Assembly (NCBI GenBank): GCA_022842285.1
Contig: JALHPV010000014.1
Location: 1-48,682, forward strand
Length of the DNA: 48,682 nucleotides
From: Kofleriaceae bacterium
GTDB taxonomy: Bacteria; Myxococcota_A; Polyangia; Haliangiales; Haliangiaceae
Direction: 5' to 3'
Below are positions 31,702-38,787 of the stretch, one piece after another. The translations under genes were made by a program, and so were the position numbers. Numbering within the stretch: position 1 is the first letter of the stretch; every line of letters starts with the position of its first letter. The notes under the pieces are model-generated. The model was not told where the DNA came from and ran no database searches. It saw nothing but the letters and a program-made list of their open reading frames with translations.

Positions 31702-32792
31702 TGCTCCCCCCTGGCCACCGCGTCGTTGTCTCCGAGCTCGGCTCCGATCCGCTCGATGCGATCGAGAGGCTCACCTCGCTCGTGCCGCAGCCGGCACCTG
31801 ATGTCGCGACGCTCGCCCCGCACGACGTGATCGTCGCCGTCACGAGTGCCTCCGTCGGCTGGGTCGACCTGATCATGACGAGCGGCCAGTACCAGCACGC
31901 GCCCAAGCCGCCCTATACGCCGGGCCTCGAGTACGCGGGGCGGGTCGCCGGGGTGGGCTCGGCCGTCACCCACGTCACCATCGGCGACGCCGTGCTCGTT
32001 GACCCGTTCCTTGCCGGCCCACGCTCGCTCGGCGCGTACCAGCAGTACGGCGGCTTCGCGACCTACGCCGTCGCGCCCGCCGAGGCGGTGCTGCCGCTCC
32101 CTGGTTCGCTCACCTGCGATCAAGCGTGCAACCTGCTTGGCAACTACGAGACTGCCTATCACTGCCTCGTGGTGCGCGGTCGCCTGAAGGCGGGCGAGAC
32201 GGTCCTGATCCACGGTGCCGCCGGTGCGACGGGCCTCGCGGCCGTCCACCTCGCCAAGCTCCTCGGCGCGACCGTCATCGCCTCCGGACGCTCCGACGCC
32301 AAGCTCGCCGTCGTGCGCGCGCAGGGCGCCGACCACATCGTCAATACGGCGTCCCTCGACGGACTCCGCGATGCGGTGCGCGCGATTGCACCGAACGGCG
32401 TCGATGTCGTCTACGACGGCGTGGGCGGCGACATCTCCGTCGCGTCCCTGCGCTGTGTCGCCTTCGGCGCCCGCTACCTCATCGTCGGCTGGGCCGCGAC
32501 GCCCTTCGTCTCGCAGGGCAAGGGCCAGCGCGGCGCTCCCAACGCGAATCAGCTCCCCACCAACCTCATCATGATGAAGGGTCTCGACGTCCTCGGCTGC
32601 CCGACGGTGATCTCGTCGGTGCAGGACCCGACGCTACGCCCGCCGCGCCTCGCGCAGATCCTCGCGTGGGCCGCCTCCGGTGCGATCACGCCCCACGTCT
32701 CGAACACGTATCCCCTCACCGACTTCAAGGCCGCGATGCTCGCCAAGTGGCGCGGTGAGGTCATCGGCGGCGCGGTCCTCCACCCGGCGTAG
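31701..32792 (+). CDS. Zinc-free medium-chain oxidoreductase (NADPH:quinone reductase-like)
   Basis: A 363-residue MDR-superfamily enzyme. The catalytic N-domain has VTSASVGWVDLIMTSGQYQHAPKPPYTPGLEYAGRV without structural or catalytic zinc Cys/His clusters. The Rossmann half contains VLIHGAAGATGLAAVHLAKLLGATVIASGRSD (about 165-195), the NADP(H)-binding signature. Family members reduce quinones or enoyl-type double bonds in the cytoplasm. The ATG shares its A with the TGA of the transporter gene (TGATG), so it is translationally coupled, although no functional link to the kinases is obvious. Convergent with the gene ending at 32803. Confidence 0.92.
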   Translation: MLPPGHRVVVSELGSDPLDAIERLTSLVPQPAPDVATLAPHDVIVAVTSASVGWVDLIMTSGQYQHAPKPPYTPGLEYAGRVAGVGSAVTHVTIGDAVLVDPFLAGPRSLGAYQQYGGFATYAVAPAEAVLPLPGSLTCDQACNLLGNYETAYHCLVVRGRLKAGETVLIHGAAGATGLAAVHLAKLLGATVIASGRSDAKLAVVRAQGADHIVNTASLDGLRDAVRAIAPNGVDVVYDGVGGDISVASLRCVAFGARYLIVGWAATPFVSQGKGQRGAPNANQLPTNLIMMKGLDVLGCPTVISSVQDPTLRPPRLAQILAWAASGAITPHVSNTYPLTDFKAAMLAKWRGEVIGGAVLHPA

Positions 32793-32802
32793 CCCCCGGC
32801 CC

Positions 32803-33258
32803 CTACGACGATCGCTTCGAACGTCGGAGCGTGCGCGACGATTGGTCGCGCCAGGACTGCAACGTGACCCACATGGCGTCGATCACCTGTGCGGCCGCCG
32901 CCGAAGTTTCCGTCGCGGTGGCGGGCGCGCGAACGAGGATGAAGCAGTCGTGGTGTCCCAGTGCATTCCACAGGCACTGGTCACTCGACACGGCGACTAC
33001 GCGCGTGTCTCGCACTCGGCCACGGAGCTCGGCGAGCACCGATGCGAAGGGCTCGCCGGGGCGCGCCGCGTGCTCGCAGGAGGCCGGCTCGAGATCGACC
33101 AGGATCGAGGCCGCCAGCTCGTGAGCGCCTGACGAGACGAGTACGACCCGCGCCTTCGAGCGCCCGAACATCTGGAGCACGCCAATGAGCCCGCGCTCGA
33201 TGCGCCCATTGAGCGCGTCACACAGCGAATCCACATCGACCACGACGACGAGCTGCAT
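32803..33258 (-). CDS. Hypothetical protein with alpha/beta (HAD- or NYN/PIN-like) features
   Basis: A 151-residue soluble protein I cannot assign. It starts with a hydrophobic strand ending in acids (MQLVVVVDVDSLCDAL), then RVVLVSSG and RVVAVSSDQCLWNALG, an order of strand-end acids and Ser that weakly recalls HAD or NYN/PIN nuclease folds. The C-terminus is basic (RTLRRSKRSS). Third gene of the minus-strand arm of the divergent regulatory island, 9 bp after the winged-helix gene, so a regulatory effector is plausible but not shown. Confidence 0.65.
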   Translation of the reverse strand: MQLVVVVDVDSLCDALNGRIERGLIGVLQMFGRSKARVVLVSSGAHELAASILVDLEPASCEHAARPGEPFASVLAELRGRVRDTRVVAVSSDQCLWNALGHHDCFILVRAPATATETSAAAAQVIDAMWVTLQSWRDQSSRTLRRSKRSS

Positions 33259-33267
33259 CGGTTGCTC

Positions 33268-33627
33268 CTAGGGATGGCGTTGGAGAACCCGCAACAGCTC
33301 GAGCACGGCGCCCTGGTTGCGTCTGTAGAGCGAGTGCAGGTCACTCAGAGCGACCCAGTCGTCCACCGTGCGCGGGGTCAGCGCGAGGGAATCGGACTCG
33401 ACTCGAAGCAGGCCTTCTCCGACCAACTCGTTGGCCATATCGCGCACCTGCGCCTTGGGGACGTCGAGCAGGCGTGCCATCGACGAGACGTCGCTCGCGT
33501 AGTCGGGCGCGCCATGGATGCCGAGGAGAAACTGGAGCTTGACGACATGGTCCACGTGCTCGCGGACGAACGTCACAGCCGAACGAGAAAGCTGGGTGGT
33601 GGACACCGGTGCCGTCCTTTCGATCAC
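33268..33627 (-). CDS. Small winged-helix protein, putative transcription regulator
   Basis: A 119-residue protein. VVKLQFLLGIHGAPDYASDVSSMARLLDVPKAQVRDMANELVGEGLLRVESDSLALTP (about 28-86) has the helix-turn-helix then wing (GLLRVESD) layout of MarR/PadR-like winged-helix proteins. No ligand domain beyond a C-terminal helix (HSLYRRNQGAVLELLRVL). Its ATG overlaps the TGA of the sensor gene (ATGA). It is the obvious candidate to bind the inverted repeat at 34852-34873 (inference). Confidence 0.7.
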   Translation of the reverse strand: MIERTAPVSTTQLSRSAVTFVREHVDHVVKLQFLLGIHGAPDYASDVSSMARLLDVPKAQVRDMANELVGEGLLRVESDSLALTPRTVDDWVALSDLHSLYRRNQGAVLELLRVLQRHP

Positions 33628-34799
33628 GCGAGCATGGCCGGCTCGGTCGGAAGCGAGAGCCAGAACGAGACACCCGTCAGGGCGGTCACGACTCCGAGCT
33701 CACCACCATGGGCTTCGACCGTCCGCAGGCTGCGATGCAAGGAAGCGTCCGCGAACGGCACCATCGTGGGCTCGAACAGCGTTCCGCCCTCGGTCTCGAA
33801 CGCGACCCTCACCCGGCCGCGATCGGGTTTCACCAGGACGATCAACCTGGCGCCTACCCTCGCGGACGTCGCCACCAGCCCTAGCAACGATTCCAGCGTT
33901 GCCTCGAGTCGCTCGCGATCGGCGTAGACCGTGAGTGGCGCAGGCGAATCGAAACGCACGGCGAGCTGACGGTGCGCCAGCCGATCCCGGCAGCGACCAA
34001 CGACTCGGTCGAGCATGGCCGTGACATCGGATGACTCGCGACGCAGGCCGATCGGGCCGAGCGCGAGCTCCCCCGCGACGGCTCGCGGACCAGGTCGCTC
34101 GGCCTCGGCGCGCACGCGTCGAAGCTGGAACACACTCAAGATGCTGCCGCCCACGAGCATCAGCCCCAGCGCGCCCGCGACCACGGTGCCAGCCTGCGCA
34201 TAAACGGCGAGCTTTCGCGCTTCGATCAAATTCTCGCGTTCGGAGCGGCCTCGCGTTGCAACCGCATCGAATGCCCTTCGCAACGGCTGCCTGGCATTCG
34301 TCAGTAGTCGCTCGAACGTCGCCCCCGCGGCCATTCCTGCGTCCCGAGGACTCGGAAGGCCGCGATGGATCGTGCCGATGTAGTCGTCGATGGGCTGCGC
34401 GAGCGACTGCCCGAACGTCCCGACGCGAGAGAGCTCGCGATCCATCTCCGCTTCGATGGCGAGGAGCCGTTGCTGGTCGGAGAGCGCGCCCGTGATCGCG
34501 TACTGGCGCGCCGTCCGTGCCACCTCGCGCGCGTCGGTGCGGAGGTGATCGAGCAGGGCGAGCCGAGCCACGATGTCGTCCGCTCGCTGGTCGCGGAGAC
34601 GCGCGGTGTGCAGCGCAACTGTCGATGTGATGCTGCTCAGCGCGACGATCAGAGCAACTCCGGCGTGACTGACGAGCAGACGTCGGACCAGCGTGAGCTC
34701 TGCTGGGGGCACACAGAGGAGGACGGCACGGGCCGCACTCTGTTCACGGTCGCTAACCCGCCGAAAGTACGCATGGGCTGTGCCTCGACCGTCCTCCAC
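33624..34799 (-). CDS. Membrane sensor with degenerate histidine-kinase-type ATPase domain
   Basis: A 391-residue protein; a GGAG 4-5 nt before the ATG supports the start. TM1 (about 41-63) and TM2 (about 200-225) flank a helical extracytoplasmic domain of CHASE3/4HB type (LRDQRADDIVARL ... RRAFDAVATRG). After TM2 there is no clear H-box His. The ATPase-like part (about 260-385) has LEATLESLLGLVATSARVGARL where the N-box Asn should be, and VRVAFETEGGTLFE instead of a DxGxG box; a HRSLRTVEAHGGELGV block still resembles the end of HATPase_c. It is thus probably inactive as a kinase and may signal by protein contact. It heads a three-gene arm divergent from the sigma/kinase pair. Confidence 0.78.
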   Translation of the reverse strand: MEDGRGTAHAYFRRVSDREQSAARAVLLCVPPAELTLVRRLLVSHAGVALIVALSSITSTVALHTARLRDQRADDIVARLALLDHLRTDAREVARTARQYAITGALSDQQRLLAIEAEMDRELSRVGTFGQSLAQPIDDYIGTIHRGLPSPRDAGMAAGATFERLLTNARQPLRRAFDAVATRGRSERENLIEARKLAVYAQAGTVVAGALGLMLVGGSILSVFQLRRVRAEAERPGPRAVAGELALGPIGLRRESSDVTAMLDRVVGRCRDRLAHRQLAVRFDSPAPLTVYADRERLEATLESLLGLVATSARVGARLIVLVKPDRGRVRVAFETEGGTLFEPTMVPFADASLHRSLRTVEAHGGELGVVTALTGVSFWLSLPTEPAMLA

Positions 34800-34851
34800 T
34801 CCGAGCGTGTGAGCGCGGTCCCCGGTATGGTCGTGAACACCTCTTGCCGGT

Positions 34852-34873
34852 CGACGTCATCTGATTGACGTCG
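34852..34873. promoter_or_regulatory. Perfect inverted repeat, candidate operator
   Basis: CGACGTCA-TCTGAT-TGACGTCG, 8-bp arms and 6-bp spacer, lies in the 86-bp gap between divergent starts (34799 minus, 34886 plus), 12 bp before the sigma-factor ATG. A TATGGT at 34826-34831 may be the plus-strand -10; if so the repeat would sit just downstream of the transcription start, where a repressor would block both readout and translation. Confidence 0.6.
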
Positions 34874-34885
34874 GCATCGAGTTCG

Positions 34886-35467
34886 ATGTCTGAGACCCCT
34901 GACCAGTCCCCCGACGACCAGATGGCCGCACAGTTCGAGCGGATCATCCGTCGCGTCAAATCGTCGATGAACTACCGAGGTTCTTACAGCACGCGAGACA
35001 TCCTGGGTTCACTCGTGGCCCGGTGGCTCACTAGCGGGGAGTGGGATCGGTTGAAGGCGCTGCCCGCACCCGAGCGGCGTATCGGCGAGAGCGTGCGGCG
35101 CTTCATTCTCGATCGCATCGACCAGCTGCGGCGCCGCGGCGAGCAGGAGCCCATGCCCGATGATCTCCTGGTCATGCCCGACGACGCCACGCTGACCGAG
35201 ATGGCCGAGGCGGCTGAGCTACGCGCCTGGATTCATGCCCGCGTGGCTGATCTCGAGAACGGTGTGGTCGACGAGCGGGTGAAGATTCCGGTGAGAAGTC
35301 CGCGCCAGGTCGGGCAGGCGCTCCGCCTTCATATCAACGGGAACACGCAGCGTCAGATCGCGAGCGAGCTCGGGCTCTCGCTCGGCGCGGCGAACAAGCG
35401 GATCCTCGAGGGCACCAACTACCTCGTGGTGCTCCAGGGCATCGAGTCGGGGCTCACGGGTGTATGA
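34886..35467 (+). CDS. ECF-like RNA polymerase sigma factor
   Basis: A 193-residue sigma-like protein. The N-terminal part (about 10-100) has FERIIRRVKSSMNYRG and ERRIGESVRRFILDRIDQLRRRG, in the place of sigma region 2 but weakly conserved. The C-terminal VGQALRLHINGNTQRQIASELGLSLGAANKRI (about 143-174) is a clear region-4 helix-turn-helix. A TTG 21 nt upstream (34865) is in frame, but the ATG at 34886 is preferred. Its TGA overlaps the ATG of the next gene (ATGA), so sigma and kinase are co-translated. Known precedent: ECF groups such as ECF43 are genetically coupled to serine/threonine kinases, which may phosphorylate and activate them. Confidence 0.82.
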   Translation: MSETPDQSPDDQMAAQFERIIRRVKSSMNYRGSYSTRDILGSLVARWLTSGEWDRLKALPAPERRIGESVRRFILDRIDQLRRRGEQEPMPDDLLVMPDDATLTEMAEAAELRAWIHARVADLENGVVDERVKIPVRSPRQVGQALRLHINGNTQRQIASELGLSLGAANKRILEGTNYLVVLQGIESGLTGV

Positions 35468-37233
35468 CCGAGGGACGGGTGAGGAAGAAGCTCGCGCGGA
35501 TCGCGTCGCATCCCATGCAGGCATGGTCGCAGCGGGTCGCAGAGGAGTTTCCGGACGACGCCGCGCTGCGGATGCAGGCGCTCCTGTGGCTTCATGCGGA
35601 GCAACAGGGCGACGACGAGACCGGACCGCCGTCTCTGGGGAGAGCCGCCGACGAACGCTACGAGCTTGCTGTTCGCCTGGACACCGGCGCCACTTCGTCG
35701 GTCTGGCAGGCCTACGACCGGCGCCTCGGCCGCAACGTAGCGATCAAGGTGTTCCACGAACGCGACGAATCAGAGGCCCTCGATCAGGTCCTCGCCGAAG
35801 CTCGCGCTGCCAGCGACGTCATCTCCGACCATGTGGTGCGCGTCCTCGACGTCCAGGTCGGTGATGGCCATCCATACATCGTGATGGAGCTGGTGAGCGA
35901 GTACGACCCCGAGCACGGCGAGATCGTGCGCGGCAAGACCGCGGCGGACACGGTGCCCACGGATATCGACGAGGTCGCCCGCTGGGTGATGCACGTCGCG
36001 AGAGGTGTCCACGACGCTCACCTGCGCAACGTGTTTCATCGCGACCTGAAACCGAAGAACGTCCTCTTGACCCCGAACTCGCGGCGCGCTCGCGTGGCGG
36101 ACTTCGGGCTGGCGGTGAGCGCTGCGAGTCCCGATGCGGTCCATCCCGCGATCACGCTGTTGCGGCGAGGACCGCTGGGCCCGGTCAGTGTTCGAGGAAC
36201 ACCCGAGTACATGGCCCCCGAGCAGGCACGTGGGCTTTCGCCTGGACTCGACGCCCACAACGCCCAGGATCGGGCGGTGCTCGTGGCGGTCGATATCTGG
36301 GGCATCGGCGCGATCGCGTACGAGTTACTGAGTGGGCATCCACCGTGGGTGGTGCGACCGGCGGACGACCTGAGCGCGTGGGAGATCGCGGCCTCGGCCG
36401 AGCACCCTCCCCGCCTGGTCCGGACGCGTACGGGCCAGAGCATTCCCCACCGTCTCCGTCGCGTGCTCGAGAAGGCGATGGCCCCCGAACCGGCGCGCCG
36501 CTACCTGACCGCGGCCGCCGTCGCGAACGAGCTCGAAGCGTTCCTGGATCGGCGACCGACGACGCAGGACCGGTCGCGCCTGTTGCGACTCGCACTCTGG
36601 TGTAGACGTAGTCCCCAGCTCGCCCTGACGGCCCTGGTCGCTGTCGCCCTGACGGCGCTCGCCGTCGGGACGCATGCCACCGTCACGCGTCTCCGCAGCG
36701 AGCGCGACGGACTCACGGCGGCCGTCGATGCCCAGAAGGCGGAACAGGCGCGGTTGAATTCGAGTGTCGAGGAGTCGCGCGAGGCCCTCGCCGACACGCG
36801 CACCAAGCTCGGGCGTGAACGGGAAAACCTGTCGAACCTCGAGCAGGTCCTCGCCGACGAGCGATCGTCTTATCAGACCCTGCTCGACGCGAAGGAGCAG
36901 GCGCTCTCGAACGCCACGAAGAGCACCCTCGAGATCCTGGCTAGACTGGAGGAGGCGCAACGCGTCCAACGCAGCGCCGACCATGCGCGCCTCCAGATCG
37001 AGCGCGCCATGCTGGAGCTACGGCGAGAAGGCGAGAAGGCGGCCAAGGATCGAGACCGGATCCGCAAGGAGCGCGAAGCCGCAAGGGCGGAGCGCGACAT
37101 GGCCCAGCGAGAGCGCGATGAAGCGGAGAGTCAACGGGAGGCAGCCCTGCGAGAGCGCGACGTCGCTCGCCGAGAGTTGAACGATCTCAAGCGGCAACTG
37201 GAGCGCATGGCGCGAGCGCGCCCGCGCAACTAA
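35464..37233 (+). CDS. Membrane serine/threonine kinase with long C-terminal coiled coil
   Basis: A 589-residue kinase. Kinase domain about 67-362: VRLDTGATSSVWQAY (loose Gly loop), Lys95 in VAIKVF, FHRDLKPKN (His192-Asp194), VADFGLAVS (Asp213), TPEYMAPEQARG (APE 251-253). One membrane span at about 384-404 (SPQLALTALVAVALTALAVG). Residues 408-589 are an almost unbroken charged coiled coil (RERDEAESQREAALRERDVAR), which would lie in the periplasm and could sense or dimerise. Coupled to the sigma factor gene by ATGA overlap. Unlike the two kinases at 25463-29307 it is membrane-bound. Likely acts on the neighbouring sigma factor (inference). Confidence 0.93.
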   Translation: MTEGRVRKKLARIASHPMQAWSQRVAEEFPDDAALRMQALLWLHAEQQGDDETGPPSLGRAADERYELAVRLDTGATSSVWQAYDRRLGRNVAIKVFHERDESEALDQVLAEARAASDVISDHVVRVLDVQVGDGHPYIVMELVSEYDPEHGEIVRGKTAADTVPTDIDEVARWVMHVARGVHDAHLRNVFHRDLKPKNVLLTPNSRRARVADFGLAVSAASPDAVHPAITLLRRGPLGPVSVRGTPEYMAPEQARGLSPGLDAHNAQDRAVLVAVDIWGIGAIAYELLSGHPPWVVRPADDLSAWEIAASAEHPPRLVRTRTGQSIPHRLRRVLEKAMAPEPARRYLTAAAVANELEAFLDRRPTTQDRSRLLRLALWCRRSPQLALTALVAVALTALAVGTHATVTRLRSERDGLTAAVDAQKAEQARLNSSVEESREALADTRTKLGRERENLSNLEQVLADERSSYQTLLDAKEQALSNATKSTLEILARLEEAQRVQRSADHARLQIERAMLELRREGEKAAKDRDRIRKEREAARAERDMAQRERDEAESQREAALRERDVARRELNDLKRQLERMARARPRN

Positions 37234-37240
37234 CCAAGCG

Positions 37241-37257
37241 ACCGCCGGAAAGGCGGT
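37241..37257 (+). other. Small hairpin in the gap after the kinase gene
   Basis: ACCGCC-GGAAA-GGCGGT lies 7 bp after the kinase stop, without a T-tract. It could be a weak terminator. The rest of 37234-37362 holds no gene, only a second short dyad, CCGCTC-CCG-GAGCGG at 37340-37354. Confidence 0.4.
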
Positions 37258-37362
37258 GCATGTCCGCGTGATTGCAACGAGCACGAAGCCGATCGACCGA
37301 CTCCTACGTCCCCGCTCACGATACGAGCACGAGTCGCCGCCGCTCCCGGAGCGGCCTTGTCA

Positions 37363-38787
37363 CTAGATCGCGAGCGTTCCGCGCCAGCCGCCCCCGAGCG
37401 CACGGTACAGCCGGATCAGCATCAGGTGCTGCTGGCGTCGCGCGTGGATCAGGGAGACCTCGGCATCGAGCGTGGCTTGCTGGGCGAGCAGCACGTCGAG
37501 GTAGGTCGCCTTGCCGGCGCGAAACAGGGCGTCGGCGGCATCGACCGAGCCCCCGGCCGCATCGCGCTTGTGCTGGTTCTCGACGACGATCTCGCTAGCG
37601 GATGCCAGCGCCTTCAAGCCGGTCACGACCTCGACGTACCCGGTGAGGATCGCGCGCTGGTAGCTATACATCGCCTGAAGCTGCGTCGCCTCGGCGGCCT
37701 GGAACGCGGCCTGGATGCCACGGCGGTTGACGAGTGGTGCCACGAGCCCACCGACCAGCGAGTACGCGATCGACTCCGGCGTTCGCAGCAGGAACCGTGG
37801 ATCGAACGCCTGATACCCGACCGACGCCGAGAGCGTGAGGCGCGGAAAGAACGCGGCGCGTGCGGCGGCGACATCGGCGCGGGTAGCGGAGAGCTCGAGC
37901 TCGGCGACCTTGATATCGGGACGATTCTGGAGCAACGCGGATGACAGGCCGGCGGAGACGGTCGCTGGCACCGGCCGATCGAGCATGTCGCGCGTCCGCG
38001 CGATCGGCTGGGGCGGCCGGCCCACGAGCAGGTTGAGCTCGTTCTCCAGCTCGACAATCCGCTGCTGATTCTCGATCCGCAGCGTCCGTGTCGAGGACAA
38101 CTGGACCGCGAGCTGCTGCACCGCGAGCTCGTTCGCACGCCCCGCTTGCTTCTCGAGACGCATCATCTCCAGCGCCTGCTCCTGGCGCTCCTGCGACTGG
38201 AGGACGATCTCGTCGATCCGGTCGAGCGCGAGGAGCTCCACGTAGCGGGCGCCGATATCGGCTACAAGCCGCGTCACCACGAGCTTGGCGCCCTCGACGG
38301 ATGCCAGGTACTGCGCACGGGCGGCCTCGTGTAGTTGACTCAGGCGCCCCCACACGTCGGCCTCCCACGAGGCCTGCAGTCCCACGTACAGATCCGGCAG
38401 ATGCTCCGGAACACGTCGTCCGGGGGTGATGTCCGTCGACGCGTTCCCCGCGCCGTCCATCGTGTAAAGGCCGTACTTACGCACGGCCGCGGACGTTCCG
38501 AGGGCGACCGTCGGAAGACGTGCACCACCCGCCTGGCTCGCCGCCGCCCGCGCGACCTCGATCCGCTGCAGGGCGATGTGGACGTCGAAGCTCCCATTGA
38601 GAGCCTCGCTGATGAGCGCGCGGAGGTTGTCGTCCGCGAAGAAGGTGTGCCAGTCGACCTCGCCGAGGCTCGGCCCTGCCAGCGAGCCGGCGAAGTCGGT
38701 CGGCACGGTCACCGCCCGCACATCCTTGATGGTCGACGCGGGCGCACAGGCCGCCAGGGTCGCGGCGATGGCTACCCACCGCGTCAT
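37363..38787 (-). CDS. Outer membrane efflux lipoprotein (NodT/OprM, TolC family)
   Basis: A 474-residue outer-membrane factor. Signal MTRWVAIAATLAAC with lipobox LAAC, typical of the NodT/OprM group. Two repeats of long helices are visible, for example LAVQQLAVQLSSTRTLRIENQQRIVELENELNLLVGRPP and FRAGKATYLDVLLAQQATLDAEVSLIHARRQQHLMLIRLYRALGGGW, the latter being the classic C-terminal block. NRPDIKVAELELSATRADVAAARAAFFPRLTLSASVGYQ marks the second half. It would form the outer-membrane channel for the RND pump encoded upstream. The ATG shares a base with the TGA of the pump gene (TGATG), so it is the last gene of the efflux operon. Confidence 0.94.
   Translation of the reverse strand: MTRWVAIAATLAACAPASTIKDVRAVTVPTDFAGSLAGPSLGEVDWHTFFADDNLRALISEALNGSFDVHIALQRIEVARAAASQAGGARLPTVALGTSAAVRKYGLYTMDGAGNASTDITPGRRVPEHLPDLYVGLQASWEADVWGRLSQLHEAARAQYLASVEGAKLVVTRLVADIGARYVELLALDRIDEIVLQSQERQEQALEMMRLEKQAGRANELAVQQLAVQLSSTRTLRIENQQRIVELENELNLLVGRPPQPIARTRDMLDRPVPATVSAGLSSALLQNRPDIKVAELELSATRADVAAARAAFFPRLTLSASVGYQAFDPRFLLRTPESIAYSLVGGLVAPLVNRRGIQAAFQAAEATQLQAMYSYQRAILTGYVEVVTGLKALASASEIVVENQHKRDAAGGSVDAADALFRAGKATYLDVLLAQQATLDAEVSLIHARRQQHLMLIRLYRALGGGWRGTLAI

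Noticed and set aside
34865-34885. TTG start for the sigma factor 21 nt upstream
   Set aside because: It lies inside the inverted repeat and adds residues with no family match; the ATG at 34886 is more likely.
37340-37354. Second dyad CCGCTC-CCG-GAGCGG as a terminator
   Set aside because: No T-tract on either strand and only a 6-bp stem; mentioned only as part of the gap.
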